From: Candidatus Cacconaster equi
GTDB taxonomy: Bacteria > Bacteroidota > Bacteroidia > Bacteroidales > UBA932
Reading direction: 5' to 3'
Length of the DNA: 38,770 bases
Assembly (NCBI GenBank): GCA_018065895.1
Contig: JAGHSK010000058.1
Coordinates: 1-38,770, forward strand
Shown here: piece by piece, positions 27,600 through 37,235 of the stretch
Layout: each line of letters begins with the position of its first letter
Numbering within the stretch: the stretch's first letter is position 1
Position numbers and translations under genes: made by a program
The notes under the pieces: model-generated
Database searches by the model: none
The model's input: only the letters and a program-made list of their open reading frames with translations
What the model was told of the DNA's origin: nothing

Positions 27600-27607
27600 C
27601 AAATATA
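27600..27607 (-). promoter_or_regulatory. candidate -7 box immediately before sufB
   Basis: TATATTTG on the minus strand, then CGGACTTT and the sufB ATG. A start site at the usual distance would fall within a few nucleotides of the ATG, predicting a leaderless or very short leader mRNA. There is no TTTG at the -33 spacing. Confidence 0.45.
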
Positions 27608-27613
27608 CAAAAA

Positions 27614-28828
27614 TTAAAGTCTCTGTGACTTGGCAAGCAGTGAAACCGCGTATCCTATCAAGCCCACGCCCAACGCCGTCAAAGCCACATCGCCCCACTG
27701 CACCACCACAGGATATGCATCAATGACAAAATTCCCCGGCATTTTCACCAATGAGAACTTCTGCTGCAACCAGCACACAAGCAGTCCAAGAACAATGCCG
27801 GAAATTATCCCGAGCGCCGACACAAGCAATCCTTCTTTCAAGAAAATATTGTTGATAAGCGACTTTTCGGCTCCCATTGACCTGAGCGTCATGGCATCAC
27901 CCCGCTTGGCTATGATAAGCATCGAAAGCGAACTGAAAATGTTGAATGAAATGATGACTACAACAAACAGCAAAATGAGATAAATCGCCGTTTTCTCATA
28001 TTTGAGCAGTTTATACAGCATCTGGTTCTGTTCACGTTTGTCCTTGACTGTGTATCCGTCGCCGAGAGTCCGCTTCACGTTGTCGAGCAGCGCCTTTTTC
28101 GCAAAACCATTCTTGTTCAAACCTTCATCCGTCAAGTACAGCTCTACTGACGTCGCTTCAGATTCGTATTCGAGCAAACTGCGCATTGACTCTATAGGCA
28201 GGAATACATATTTTTGGTCAAAGCCCTGTTCAAGAGAGATGATTCCCCCCGGGAAAAGCCTTTCCATATGAAGGGACGACATGGGATCAAGCATATCCAC
28301 CTTGCCGTTCCTGTCCGGAAAATAGACTTCGAGAGGCGAGACGAAAGATGTGCTGACACCCAGTCTCAAAGCTATCGTACGGCCGAGCACCATCTGCTTT
28401 ATGTCACCATATTTCAGTTCGAAGGACCCTTCGCACAGGTATTTCCTCAAGCCGGTGGTCCTCTCATACAGCGAGTCCACTCCCTTTGCGGCAGCCACTA
28501 CATGCCTTCCTTCATACTGGATGAAGACATTCTCCTCGATGACGGGGCAAAATGCCCTTATTCCAGGGAACTTCGCCACTTCAGAAAACCCCGCTGAACG
28601 CGTGTCGAGAGTTTTTCCTTCCGAAGGCTGGACCAATATGTCAGCCGTATAGGAATTGTTGAGATTGCGTACAAGAAGGTCGAAGCCATTATAAATCGAC
28701 AGGATTATTATCAGAGCCGCACACCCGACAGCAATGCCGGAGGCAGATACCATCGAAATGATGTTGATCACACCCAGCGACTTCCTTGCAAAAAGGTAGC
28801 GCCTCGCTATGAAATCCGATACATTCAT
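27614..28828 (-). CDS. FtsX-like permease, LolC/LolE type
   Basis: A 404-residue inner-membrane protein with the MacB/LolC architecture. One helix is near the N-terminus (about 18-47, [31 protein letters not shown]), then a periplasmic domain of about 225 residues, then three C-terminal helices (about 280-310, 325-355, 375-395), with an FtsX domain ([26 protein letters not shown]). The [20 protein letters not shown] opening is typical of the LolE/LolC group that extracts lipoproteins from the inner membrane. No partner ATPase (LolD) is encoded nearby. It lies 23 nt after rbfA and 22 nt before sufB. Confidence 0.87.
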   Translation of the reverse strand: MNVSDFIARRYLFARKSLGVINIISMVSASGIAVGCAALIIILSIYNGFDLLVRNLNNSYTADILVQPSEGKTLDTRSAGFSEVAKFPGIRAFCPVIEENVFIQYEGRHVVAAAKGVDSLYERTTGLRKYLCEGSFELKYGDIKQMVLGRTIALRLGVSTSFVSPLEVYFPDRNGKVDMLDPMSSLHMERLFPGGIISLEQGFDQKYVFLPIESMRSLLEYESEATSVELYLTDEGLNKNGFAKKALLDNVKRTLGDGYTVKDKREQNQMLYKLLKYEKTAIYLILLFVVVIISFNIFSSLSMLIIAKRGDAMTLRSMGAEKSLINNIFLKEGLLVSALGIISGIVLGLLVCWLQQKFSLVKMPGNFVIDAYPVVVQWGDVALTALGVGLIGYAVSLLAKSQRL

Positions 28829-28851
28829 TATGAAACTGCCTGCAGGCAGCT

Positions 28852-29196
28852 CTATTTCTTTAGAAGATTGTCTATATGCTCGACATAGTCGAGGGAGTCG
28901 TCAAGATAGAACGACAGTTCCGGCACAATTCTGAGTTGCTTTGCAACCAGCCTGCCAAGTTCTCCACGCAGCGCTCCCTTTTCATCTTCCAGCATTTTCA
29001 TCACCTCCCCCGCCTTTGAAGAGGGGAAAATGCTTACATATGCCTTTGCGCAAGAGAGGTCCGGTGTCATCTTGACACCGCTGACAGTGACAAGCGCACC
29101 TTTATATGCGGCCATCCCGCGGGCCCTGATCATTTCGGCAAGGTCCTTCTGTATCTGTTTGGCCACTTTGAGCTGTCTGGTGCTTTCCTGTTCCAT
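28852..29196 (-). CDS. rbfA: 30S ribosome-binding factor A
   Basis: A 114-residue small KH-like protein needed for late 30S maturation. The start STRQLKVAKQIQKDLAEMI, the middle VTVSGVKMTPDLSCAKAYVSIFP and the end RIVPELSFYLDDSLDYVEHIDNLL are all typical. Its start overlaps the tyrS stop by 1 nt. Confidence 0.94.
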   Translation of the reverse strand: MEQESTRQLKVAKQIQKDLAEMIRARGMAAYKGALVTVSGVKMTPDLSCAKAYVSIFPSSKAGEVMKMLEDEKGALRGELGRLVAKQLRIVPELSFYLDDSLDYVEHIDNLLKK

Positions 29197-30485
29197 TATT
29201 CAAACTTGAGGATATAATAATTCTTTTTCCCTTTCTGTATGAGGATGTATTTTCCGTCGAGAAGGTCCTCTGCGGCAAGCCTCCTGGCCACGTCACTGAT
29301 TTTTGTCTTGTTGACACTCACGCCGTTGGCCTGAATCATCTTGCGGCACTCTCCCTTTGACGGGAATACGTCGGTAGTGACAGCCAATGTCTCGACTATG
29401 TCACAAGGAAGTGACGATTTGGACAGGTTATACTGCGGAACTCCGTCGAAGACTGAAAGGAATGTCTTTTCATCCAATGCCATAAGCGCTTCGGCAGTAC
29501 CTTTTCCGAAAAGCATCTCGGACGCCGACACTGCATTCTGATACTCCTTCTCCCCGTGAACCATGATGGTGACCTCCTTTGCAAGAAGTTTTTGAAGGGT
29601 TCTGCGCTCAGGACATTCCCTATGCTCCGCTATGGCGCCTTCAATAGTCTCCCTGTCGAGCATCGTGAAAATCTTGATGTATTTCTCCGCATCCTCATCC
29701 GAAACATTGAGCCAGAACTGGTAGAACTGGTATGGAGAAGTACGGTCGGCATCAAGCCACACGTTGCCTTTCTCCGTCTTGCCGAATTTTCCTCCGTCAG
29801 CCTTGGTGATAAGCGGGCAGGTCAATGCGTAAGCTTCTCCCCCCACGCATCTTCTGATAAGTTCCGTTCCTGTGGTGATGTTGCCCCACTGGTCCGCTCC
29901 GCCAAGCTGCAGCTTTACGCCCCTGTGCTCATACAGATAGAGGAAATCGTACCCCTGGAGGAGCTGGTACGTGAACTCTGTGAATGACATTCCTTCCGAC
30001 GACTCTCTGGACAGGCGCTTCTTTACGGAATCCTTGCTCATCATATAATTCACGGTGATCATCTTTCCGATGTCGCGCGTGAAATTGATGAAAGTGTAAT
30101 CCTTCATCCAGTCGTAATTGTTGACCAGTTCAGCCTTGTTGGGAGCATCGCTTTCAAAATCCAGAAAACGCGACAACTGCTTCTTGATGCATTCCACGTT
30201 GTGGCTGAGTGTCGCTTCGTCAAGCAGATTTCTTTCCTGGCTCTTCATCGAAGGGTCGCCGATCATTCCGGTAGCACCTCCAACCAATGCGAACGGCTTG
30301 TGCCCGCAATTTTGGAAATGCTTGAGAATCATTATACTTACAAGATGCCCGATATGAAGTGAATCTCCTGTTGGATCTATTCCAACATACGCCGCGGCAG
30401 GGCCTTTCATCAATTCCTCCTCAGTTCCCGGCATTATATCATGGATCATTCCTCTCCATTCAAGTTCCTTTACAAAATTTTTCAT
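29196..30485 (-). CDS. tyrS: tyrosyl-tRNA synthetase
   Basis: A 429-residue class I synthetase that charges tRNA-Tyr. The start is ATG 30485 ([12 protein letters not shown]); longer in-frame reading lacks homology and runs through the promoter. HIGH is at 44-47 (DSLHIGHL), the KMSKS-equivalent is KFGKT near 230, and [13 protein letters not shown] binds tyrosine and tRNA. A C-terminal S4 RNA-binding domain is at about 355-425 ([19 protein letters not shown]). A strong promoter lies just upstream, making it the first gene of tyrS-rbfA-permease-suf. Confidence 0.96.
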   Translation of the reverse strand: MKNFVKELEWRGMIHDIMPGTEEELMKGPAAAYVGIDPTGDSLHIGHLVSIMILKHFQNCGHKPFALVGGATGMIGDPSMKSQERNLLDEATLSHNVECIKKQLSRFLDFESDAPNKAELVNNYDWMKDYTFINFTRDIGKMITVNYMMSKDSVKKRLSRESSEGMSFTEFTYQLLQGYDFLYLYEHRGVKLQLGGADQWGNITTGTELIRRCVGGEAYALTCPLITKADGGKFGKTEKGNVWLDADRTSPYQFYQFWLNVSDEDAEKYIKIFTMLDRETIEGAIAEHRECPERRTLQKLLAKEVTIMVHGEKEYQNAVSASEMLFGKGTAEALMALDEKTFLSVFDGVPQYNLSKSSLPCDIVETLAVTTDVFPSKGECRKMIQANGVSVNKTKISDVARRLAAEDLLDGKYILIQKGKKNYYILKFE

Positions 30486-30509
30486 CAGGAGTGATTTTTT
30501 AGTCTCCTG

Positions 30510-30540
30510 CAAAGATAAAGAAATTTGTGCTATGAACAAA
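30510..30540 (-). promoter_or_regulatory. promoter of tyrS, -33/-7 type
   Basis: On the minus strand TTTG (30537-30540), exactly 19 nt, then TATCTTTG (30510-30517). This is the best match in the window to the Bacteroidetes housekeeping consensus TTTG-N19-TAnnTTTG. It lies 24 nt before the tyrS ATG. Confidence 0.75.
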
Positions 30541-30628
30541 AATGCGCTGGGCATCATTCTGCCCAAGGGTGTGGATAAATTGTTCATTTTTCCGGTTTGA
30601 CCACCTGTTTTTTCATTCTTCCATATTA

Positions 30629-30636
30629 TAACTTTG
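30629..30636 (+). promoter_or_regulatory. candidate -7 box for nrdD-nrdG
   Basis: TAACTTTG fits TAnnTTTG and ends 31 nt before the nrdD ATG, in the 182-nt divergent gap with tyrS. No obvious repressor operator was seen around it. Confidence 0.5.
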
Positions 30637-30667
30637 AAGTTGGAAATAATCCCCAAGACACAACGAC

Positions 30668-32827
30668 ATGAAGGTAATAAAGAGAAACGGTGAAATTCAG
30701 AATTTTGATTTTTCAAAAATCGAAAAAGCGGTCAATTCAGCTTTTGTAGCGTGCGGCAGAGAGAAGATGCCGGAAGAGTTCCAACAGAGCCTTCTGCACC
30801 TGCTGAGCATGTTCGATGACGACTATGTCTTCAAGGTTGAAAAACTGCAGGACATCATTGAGACACAGTTGATGTATGAAAAACATTTCATCGTGGCCAA
30901 AGCCTACATTCTCTACCGTGAGAAGCATAAGGACCTGCGCTTTATCAAGGAGCGCGTGGACTATATGGATGACTACGCACAATCCAGTGCAAATGCCGCC
31001 TCTTCTTCGGAAACCGACGCAAATGCCAACGTGTCCATCAAGAACGTAGCCAATCTTGACGGAGAGGTTTACAAGACCCTCAACCGTCAGATCCACCGCT
31101 ACAGAATGAAGAAGAAACTCAAGGAGATGTTTCCTGAAGTTGCCGAGCAATACGAGAAGGACCTTGAAAGCCATATCATCTATATCCACGATGAGGCATC
31201 ATCCCCTGCCATCAAGAACTATTGCGAAGCTGTTTCCCTCTACCCGCTGGTAATGGAAGGAACTCACGGAATGGACGGTCTGGGAGCTTCTGCTCCAAAG
31301 AACCTGAGCAGCTTCTGCGGACAGTTCTGCAACCTGGCATTCCTTCTTTCGGCTCAGTGCAAAGGTGCCGTCGCATTTGGAGAGTTCTTCAATGTGATGG
31401 ACTTCTACTGCGTCAAGGACTTCGGGGAGGATTACCACAAAAGAGGCGACGAGGCCGCTTCAATCTATCCGAAAAGAACCATTGAGGAAACCATCAAGCA
31501 GTCGTTCCAGCAAATCGTCTATGGCATCAACCAGCCTGCAGGAAACCGCAGTTACCAGTCGCCGTTCACCAACATCAGCTATTACGACAGCAACTACTGG
31601 CATGCACTTTTCGATGATTTCTGCTTCCCTGACGGCAGCAAGCCTTCGTGGGAGAGAGTAAGCTACCTGCAGAAACTCTTTATGAAATGGTTCAATCGCG
31701 AGCGCACGAAAACCATGCTGACATTCCCTGTCGAAACAATGGCGCTGTTGTCAAATGGAAACGACATCATTGACAAGGAATACAAGGATTTTACAGCGGA
31801 AATGTATTCTGAGGGCCATTCTTTCTTCACTTACATTTCCGACAATCCTAACGGGCTGGCAAGCTGCTGCCGTCTGCGCAATGAGATTCAGGACAACGTG
31901 TTCACCTTCACAAACGGATTGACAGGTGTCCAGACAGGAAGCGCCAACGTCATCACAATCAACCTCAACCGCAACATTCAGAACTGGGCGAAAGAAAGGG
32001 ATTTCAGCCGCGAATATCTGAAGGAGCACTTCTTCGAACTTGCAGCTGATTTCAAGCAGTATCTGGTCAACATCCTCGACAGAGTTTACAAATATCATAT
32101 CGCATACAAGACGATGCTTTATGAGACCGAGTCAGCCGGAATGCTCAATGCCTCCAAGGCAGGTTACATCAAGATGAACAAGCTCTACAGCACCATCGGG
32201 GAGAACGGTATAAATGAGGCCGCAGAGTTCGTAGGCTTGACCTGCAACTACAACAAGCCGTATATGGAGTTCTGCCGCCTTGTCACAGGCACCATCAGCG
32301 AGCAGAACAAACTTCACTCAACCGACAAGAAGTTCCAGTTCAATCAGGAATTCGTTCCTGCTGAAGGACTGAGCTCAAAGAACTACAATTGGGACAAAGC
32401 AGACGGTTACTGGGTACCTGAAGGACGAGTTCTCTACAATTCCTATTTCTACCTTGCTGATGATCCTGAAACTTCAGTTCTCGACAAATTCCGTCTCCAC
32501 GGCAGAGAGTTCACCGAGCTTCTCGACGGAGGAGTCGGTCTGCACTGCAACCTTGAAGAGCATCTTACAAAGTTCCAGTATCTCAAGCTCATAGACTTTG
32601 CCATTGCGCAAGGCACCTCATACTTTACATTCAATGTTCCTAACAGCGAGTGTACCAACCAGCTTTGCCATCATATAGTCAAGACGCCTCTGAAGACCTG
32701 TCCTAAATGCGGTGCACCTATGCGTCAGTGGACAAGAGTCATCGGATTCCTCCGTCCTGTCGAAGACTTCGACAAATATCGTTACATCGAGGCCAATACA
32801 CGCTACTACGCCAAAGAGGTCAAATAA
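30668..32827 (+). CDS. nrdD: anaerobic ribonucleoside-triphosphate reductase
   Basis: A 719-residue class III (glycyl-radical) reductase that makes deoxynucleotides without oxygen. An N-terminal ATP-cone regulatory domain is at 1-95 ([22 protein letters not shown]). The catalytic barrel carries [14 protein letters not shown] and [11 protein letters not shown]. The C-terminal zinc site uses two Cys pairs (CTNQLC, CPKC), and the radical glycine is Gly693 in RVIGFL. NrdG follows with a 1-nt overlap, as expected since it installs the radical. Presence of this pair fits an anaerobe. Confidence 0.97.
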   Translation: MKVIKRNGEIQNFDFSKIEKAVNSAFVACGREKMPEEFQQSLLHLLSMFDDDYVFKVEKLQDIIETQLMYEKHFIVAKAYILYREKHKDLRFIKERVDYMDDYAQSSANAASSSETDANANVSIKNVANLDGEVYKTLNRQIHRYRMKKKLKEMFPEVAEQYEKDLESHIIYIHDEASSPAIKNYCEAVSLYPLVMEGTHGMDGLGASAPKNLSSFCGQFCNLAFLLSAQCKGAVAFGEFFNVMDFYCVKDFGEDYHKRGDEAASIYPKRTIEETIKQSFQQIVYGINQPAGNRSYQSPFTNISYYDSNYWHALFDDFCFPDGSKPSWERVSYLQKLFMKWFNRERTKTMLTFPVETMALLSNGNDIIDKEYKDFTAEMYSEGHSFFTYISDNPNGLASCCRLRNEIQDNVFTFTNGLTGVQTGSANVITINLNRNIQNWAKERDFSREYLKEHFFELAADFKQYLVNILDRVYKYHIAYKTMLYETESAGMLNASKAGYIKMNKLYSTIGENGINEAAEFVGLTCNYNKPYMEFCRLVTGTISEQNKLHSTDKKFQFNQEFVPAEGLSSKNYNWDKADGYWVPEGRVLYNSYFYLADDPETSVLDKFRLHGREFTELLDGGVGLHCNLEEHLTKFQYLKLIDFAIAQGTSYFTFNVPNSECTNQLCHHIVKTPLKTCPKCGAPMRQWTRVIGFLRPVEDFDKYRYIEANTRYYAKEVK

Positions 32828-33309
32828 TGAAATTCGTCGATACAAAGGTAGTCTTCAGGGAAGTCCCTGAAGAGATAGCTCTCGCCGTCAATATAAGCGG
32901 TTGCCCCGTGAAATGCCCGGGCTGCCACTCCTCCTATCTCGCCCAGGACATCGGTGAAATCCTTGACACGAACTCTTTGAACGCACTCATCGGAGACAAT
33001 CCCGGAATCAACTGCATCTCATTTATGGGAGGCGATGCCGACCCTGACTACCTGAAGAGCCTGATCAACTGGATAAGGAAGTATCATCCGTCTCTGAAAG
33101 TATGCTGGTATTCAGGCCGTACACTTGAAAATGCCGAGTCCCACGGGATGACGGACCTTCTCGATTTCATAAAAGTCGGCCCGTTCATCGACGAATGCGG
33201 ACCTCTCGACAGCGAAACAACGAATCAACGGTTCTATCAGATACAACACAGTCCAGAGGGCAACGTTCTTACCGACTGGACTGCGAAATTCCGTAAAAGA
33301 TTCATTTGA
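32827..33309 (+). CDS. nrdG: anaerobic ribonucleotide reductase activating protein
   Basis: A 160-residue radical-SAM activase that makes the glycyl radical on NrdD. The start at ATG 32827 overlaps the nrdD stop (TAATG). The 4Fe-4S motif C-x3-C-x2-C is at Cys26, Cys30 and Cys33 (SGCPVKCPGCH). SFMGGDADPDYL carries the SAM-contacting region, and the closing half has WYSGRTLE and DFIKVGPFIDECGPL. It converges on glyS with only 4 nt between stops. Confidence 0.95.
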   Translation: MKFVDTKVVFREVPEEIALAVNISGCPVKCPGCHSSYLAQDIGEILDTNSLNALIGDNPGINCISFMGGDADPDYLKSLINWIRKYHPSLKVCWYSGRTLENAESHGMTDLLDFIKVGPFIDECGPLDSETTNQRFYQIQHSPEGNVLTDWTAKFRKRFI

Positions 33310-33313
33310 TGAT

Positions 33314-34861
33314 CTACATCTTGTGAATCTGCTTGAAAAGCGGCTTCATACTTACCTTCTCACTGACAATGTCGTGGAGTTTCTCGATAGGGACTCTCTC
33401 TTGTGACATAGTGTCGCGATAGCGGATCGTTACGCAATTGTCTGTAAGGGTGTCGTGGTCAATCGTCACGCAGAAAGGTGTTCCGATGGCATCCTGACGG
33501 CGGTACCGTTTTCCTATGCTGTCTTTCTCGTCATATTGGCAATTGAAGTCGAAACGAAGGCTGTCCATTATTTCACGCGCTTTCTCAGGCAGACCGTCCT
33601 TCTTCACGAGAGGCAGCACTGCAAGTTTCACAGGGGCTATGCAGGCAGGGAGACGGAGCACTACGCGATCCTCCCCATTTTCCAGTTTCTCCTCGCAATA
33701 TGCCGCAGAAAGGATCGCAAGGAATGTACGGTCAAGTCCGATTGATGTCTCAATGACATACGGAGTGTAGCTTTCGTTGGTCTCGGGATCGAAATACTGT
33801 ATCTTGCGTCCACTGAACTTCTGATGCTGTCCGAGATCGAAATCAGTACGGCTGTGGATACCCTCAAGTTCCTTGAATCCGAACGGGAAGTCGAACTCGA
33901 TGTCGGTGGCTGCATTGGCATAATGGGCAAGCTTCTCGTGATCGTGATAACGATATTTCTCGTCGCCGAGTCCGAGAGCCTTGTGCCAGGCAAGACGTGT
34001 TTCCTTCCAAGCCTTGAACCACTTCATCTCCTCACCCGGACGTACGAAGAACTGCATCTCCATCTGCTCGAATTCGCGCATACGGAAAATGAACTGACGT
34101 GCCACGATTTCATTACGGAAAGCCTTTCCGATCTGTGCGATACCGAAAGGAACCTTCATCCGGCCAGTTTTCTGGACATTCAGGAAATTGACGAAAATTC
34201 CCTGGGCGGTCTCAGGACGGAGATAAATAGTACCTGCCTCATCCGATATATTACCCAGCTGGGTGCTGAACATAAGGTTGAACTGACGCACTTCCGTCCA
34301 GTTCTTTGTACCGCTTATAGGGCAGGCTATCTCGCAATCTATGATAATCTGACGGAGTGCCTGAAGATCGTTGTCGTTAAGGGCCTTCGCCATGCGGCTG
34401 TGAACATCGTCATATTTGGCCTTTATGCGAAGCACATTAGGGTTGGTTGCACGGAACTGCTCCTCATTGAATGTTTCTCCGAATTTCCTGCGTCCCTTTT
34501 CAACCTCCTTGTTCATCTTCTCCTCAAGCTTGGCGAGATAATCTTCCAGAAGCACATCAGCACGATAGCGCTTCTTCGAATCCTTGTTGTCGATAAGGGG
34601 ATCGTTGAAAGCTCCTACGTGTCCGGAAGCCTCCCAGATTTTCGGATGCATGAAGATGGCCGAGTCGATTCCGACTATGTTGTCGTTGAGGTGAACCATC
34701 GCCTCCCACCAATATTTCTTGATATTGTTCTTCATCTCGACACCCATCTGTCCATAGTCATATACAGCGCTGAGTCCGTCATAGATTTCGCTTGAAGGGA
34801 ATATGAAACCATACTCCTTTGCATGGGCGATAAGATTCTTGAAAATTTCTTCCTGTGTCAT
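33314..34861 (-). CDS. glyS: glycyl-tRNA synthetase (single-chain, class II)
   Basis: A 515-residue homodimeric glycyl-tRNA synthetase. Blocks are YGFIFPSSEIYDGLSAVYDYGQMGVEMKNN (18-46), YLRPETAQGIFVNFLNVQ, FRNEIVARQFIFRMREFEQMEMQFF (motif 2) and motif 3 with SIGLDRTFLAIL. A C-terminal anticodon-binding domain runs from about 405 to 500 (LAVLPLVKKDGLPEKAREIMDSL). It is the last gene of sufS-sufE-sufT-folK-glyS, 16 nt after folK. Confidence 0.97.
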   Translation of the reverse strand: MTQEEIFKNLIAHAKEYGFIFPSSEIYDGLSAVYDYGQMGVEMKNNIKKYWWEAMVHLNDNIVGIDSAIFMHPKIWEASGHVGAFNDPLIDNKDSKKRYRADVLLEDYLAKLEEKMNKEVEKGRRKFGETFNEEQFRATNPNVLRIKAKYDDVHSRMAKALNDNDLQALRQIIIDCEIACPISGTKNWTEVRQFNLMFSTQLGNISDEAGTIYLRPETAQGIFVNFLNVQKTGRMKVPFGIAQIGKAFRNEIVARQFIFRMREFEQMEMQFFVRPGEEMKWFKAWKETRLAWHKALGLGDEKYRYHDHEKLAHYANAATDIEFDFPFGFKELEGIHSRTDFDLGQHQKFSGRKIQYFDPETNESYTPYVIETSIGLDRTFLAILSAAYCEEKLENGEDRVVLRLPACIAPVKLAVLPLVKKDGLPEKAREIMDSLRFDFNCQYDEKDSIGKRYRRQDAIGTPFCVTIDHDTLTDNCVTIRYRDTMSQERVPIEKLHDIVSEKVSMKPLFKQIHKM

Positions 34862-34877
34862 ATCTGTTGATTTTATT

Positions 34878-35288
34878 CTATATTTCCTTAAGTAGTTCTT
34901 GAATGAAAGTTCTCTCCTCCACCTGAGGATGAGGTATCGTCAAGCGCGGCGTAGATATCTTCCTGTCATTGAAAAGCAGAATGTCAACGTCAATCACCCT
35001 GTCGTGATAAACTCTTCTGCCCTGCGCATCATATTCGGCCTCGTGCGGATCACGTCCCATCTCCTTTTCCACTCCCTGACAGATGTCGAGAAGCTCTTCC
35101 GGCCCGACTTCGCTCTGAAAAGCCACCACCTGATTGAGAAAATCCGGTCCGTCGAACCCTACAGCCTTGGTCCGGACTGTCTCGGAACAAATCAAATCCG
35201 TTCTGAGCGCTTCAGCAAGAAGGGCTCTGGCTCTGTCGAGGTTCCACTCACGGTCGCCCAAGTTCGTTCCCAATGAAAGGTATATCAT
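34878..35288 (-). CDS. folK: HPPK, folate pyrophosphokinase
   Basis: A 136-residue 2-amino-4-hydroxy-6-hydroxymethyldihydropteridine diphosphokinase in folate synthesis. It opens MIYLSLGTNLGDREWNLDRA; the substrate site FLNQVVAF and the metal-binding D100-x-D102 in DRVIDVDILLFND are present, with PHPQVEERTF near the end. It is about 20 residues shorter than the E. coli enzyme. Its ATG directly abuts the stop of the sufT-like gene. Confidence 0.95.
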   Translation of the reverse strand: MIYLSLGTNLGDREWNLDRARALLAEALRTDLICSETVRTKAVGFDGPDFLNQVVAFQSEVGPEELLDICQGVEKEMGRDPHEAEYDAQGRRVYHDRVIDVDILLFNDRKISTPRLTIPHPQVEERTFIQELLKEI

Positions 35289-35603
35289 CTACATCAATCC
35301 AAGTTCAAACATAGCCTCATCACTCATCATCTTGGTGGTCCACTGCGGTTCGAAAACCAGTTCCACCTCCACCCCTGTCACCTTGGGCACATCGCTCACC
35401 GCTTCTCTTACCTGATTGACCACGTCATCAGCGATAGGGCAGTTGGGTGCAGTCAAAGTCATCTTGATGAAAACTTTGTTGTCGTCATCCACCTTCAATT
35501 CGTAAATCAGGCCCAAATCGTATATGTTCACCGATATTTCGGGATCATACACCTGGCGCAGTGCCAATATTATGTCCGCTTCAAGCGCAGTTCGCTGTGG
35601 CAT
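35289..35603 (-). CDS. MIP18/DUF59 (SufT-like) Fe-S assembly protein
   Basis: A 104-residue DUF59 protein (YDPEISVNIYDLGLIYELKV, LTAPNCPIADDVVNQVREAV, GVEVELVFEPQWT). Relatives (SufT, MIP18, PaaD) help mature or deliver Fe-S clusters. It overlaps the sufE 3' end by 23 nt and sits in the sufS-sufE operon, so a role as the SufT of this system is well supported by context. Confidence 0.9.
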   Translation of the reverse strand: MPQRTALEADIILALRQVYDPEISVNIYDLGLIYELKVDDDNKVFIKMTLTAPNCPIADDVVNQVREAVSDVPKVTGVEVELVFEPQWTTKMMSDEAMFELGLM

Positions 35604-35994
35604 AGTCTCTTATTTTCGCTATCATTGACACCAGCCCGTTGGCCCGGGTAGGTGATAGATTTTCCTTGAGTCCTATTGTCTCGATGAATCCGAAATCGGA
35701 TGACAGGATATCCTCCGGCTTCTGATTACTGTAAACCCTCACCAACAAAGAAATTATGCCCTTGGTGATGATTGCATCGCTGTCGGCCTTGAATACAAGC
35801 TTTCCATCTTCAAGAGAGCAGGAGAGCCATACTCTTGACTGACACCCCTCAATAAGATTCTCCTCCTTCTTTTGAGCTTCGTCAATCAAAGGAAGATTTT
35901 TCCCAAGTTCAATAAGGTATTCGTACTTCTCCATCCAATCGGTGAAAAGGGCGAACTCGTCAATGATTTCTTGTTCTATTTCTTTGATACTCAT
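35581..35994 (-). CDS. sufE: cysteine desulfuration protein SufE
   Basis: A 137-residue sulfur acceptor that takes persulfide sulfur from SufS and passes it to the scaffold. The acceptor cysteine is Cys51 in LIEGCQSRVWL. GIISLLVRVYSNQKPEDIL and LSPTRANGLVSMIAKIRDYA are the typical second half. It starts 4 nt after the sufS stop. Confidence 0.95.
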   Translation of the reverse strand: MSIKEIEQEIIDEFALFTDWMEKYEYLIELGKNLPLIDEAQKKEENLIEGCQSRVWLSCSLEDGKLVFKADSDAIITKGIISLLVRVYSNQKPEDILSSDFGFIETIGLKENLSPTRANGLVSMIAKIRDYATANCA

Positions 35995-35998
35995 GTCT

Positions 35999-37195
35999 TT
36001 ATTTTAGCATATCAAGGACTCTTCCCAGTGCCTTGATGAACTTTTCGCAATCCTCGAAAGTGTTATACGGAGCAAAAGATGCCCTCAGTATCCCGGGTAC
36101 ACCCAGGCGGTGCATCAAAGGCTCGGCACACACGTGACCGCTTCGCAGTGCAAATCCCAGTTTGTCCAGAATCTGGGCTATATCGGAAGGATGTGTGCCG
36201 TCAACCGTAAAGGAGAAAACAGGCACTTTTCTTTCAAGATTCTCCGGCACTCCGTAAAGATGCAATCCTTCAATCTGCTGCAACTTTTCCATCATGTAAG
36301 GAACTATTCTCTCATCCACCCGGGCATCGGAAGCATAAGCCAATGCCGGTGCAAAGCAGGCGGCAGCGACATAGTTCTGAGTACCCGCCTCATATTTGAG
36401 CGGCAGAGGAGCATACGTCGTCTTTTCGAATGTGACCTTGTCAATCATATCACCTCCACCCATATACGGAGGCATCTCATCCAGATATTCCTTCTTCCCA
36501 TACAGGATGCCTATTCCGGTAGGAGTATATATCTTGTGACCGGAAAAGCTGTAGAACTCACAGTCGATCGCCTGAACGTCAACTTTCGAGTGGACGATGC
36601 CTTGCGCTCCGTCAAGAGCAACCGGAATATTTCTGGAATGAGCCGCCGCCACAATTTCCTCAACAGGATTCACTATTCCCAGAACATTGGACACATGCGC
36701 CACGGATACCAGTTTCACGTGCTGGTCCAACATCCGGTAAAAAATGTCCATCCTCAACTCTCCGCGGTCATCCACAGGAATCACCTCAAGAGAGGCGCCC
36801 ACCTTTCCAAGAGCTATCTGCCAGGGAACAATGTTGGAATGGTGCTCGGCCTGAGACACAATCACCTTGTCCCCTTTACGGATATATCTTTCTGTAAAAC
36901 AGGTGGCAAGCAGATTTATGGAATTTGTGGTCCCGCTGGTGAAAATCACGTTTTCCCTCGACGGCGCATTGATGAATGCTCGGACCGCTTCCCTTCCCGC
37001 TTCGTACAGATCTGTCGATTCACCGCTAAGCAGATGCACCGCACGGTGGATATTTGCGTTGAACTCCCTATACATCCTGTCTTCCAATTCAAGCACGGAC
37101 GCAGGCTTTTGGGAAGTAGCCGCATTGTCAAGATAGACAAGCTCCTTCCCATAGACCATTCTCTCAAGAATCGGAAAAGTTCCTCTAATATCCAT
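35999..37195 (-). CDS. sufS: cysteine desulfurase SufS
   Basis: A 398-residue PLP-dependent desulfurase that extracts sulfur from cysteine for Fe-S assembly. Visible features are YLDNAATSQKP, TSGTTNSINLLA, QAEHHSNIVPW (PLP-stacking His), the Schiff-base Lys221 in FSGHKIYTPTGIG and the active Cys356 in LRSGHVCAEPLM, the SufS-type (class II) loop. Upstream is a perfect -7 box only 7 nt before the ATG. It is the first gene of the second Fe-S operon. Confidence 0.97.
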   Translation of the reverse strand: MDIRGTFPILERMVYGKELVYLDNAATSQKPASVLELEDRMYREFNANIHRAVHLLSGESTDLYEAGREAVRAFINAPSRENVIFTSGTTNSINLLATCFTERYIRKGDKVIVSQAEHHSNIVPWQIALGKVGASLEVIPVDDRGELRMDIFYRMLDQHVKLVSVAHVSNVLGIVNPVEEIVAAAHSRNIPVALDGAQGIVHSKVDVQAIDCEFYSFSGHKIYTPTGIGILYGKKEYLDEMPPYMGGGDMIDKVTFEKTTYAPLPLKYEAGTQNYVAAACFAPALAYASDARVDERIVPYMMEKLQQIEGLHLYGVPENLERKVPVFSFTVDGTHPSDIAQILDKLGFALRSGHVCAEPLMHRLGVPGILRASFAPYNTFEDCEKFIKALGRVLDMLK

Positions 37196-37202
37196 AATTT
37201 CG

Positions 37203-37210
37203 CAAAATTA
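37203..37210 (-). promoter_or_regulatory. candidate -7 box immediately before sufS
   Basis: TAATTTTG on the minus strand, followed by CGAAATT and the sufS ATG. As at sufB, the start site would be at or next to the start codon. It lies in the 40-nt divergent gap with ruvA. Confidence 0.45.
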
Positions 37211-37235
37211 ACTAATTTTACAAAAAATTAGAAGT

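Noticed and set aside
26152-27636. longer SufB starting at 27636
   Set aside because: The 15 extra residues overlap the end of the upstream permease gene and the -7 box; family homology begins at ATG 27591.
29196-30716. longer TyrS starting at 30716
   Set aside because: The extra 77 residues lack homology and would span the well-matched -33/-7 promoter; ATG 30485 gives the standard N-terminus.
32707-33309. longer NrdG starting inside nrdD
   Set aside because: The first 40 residues are an out-of-frame reading of nrdD; the TAATG overlap at 32827 gives the normal start.
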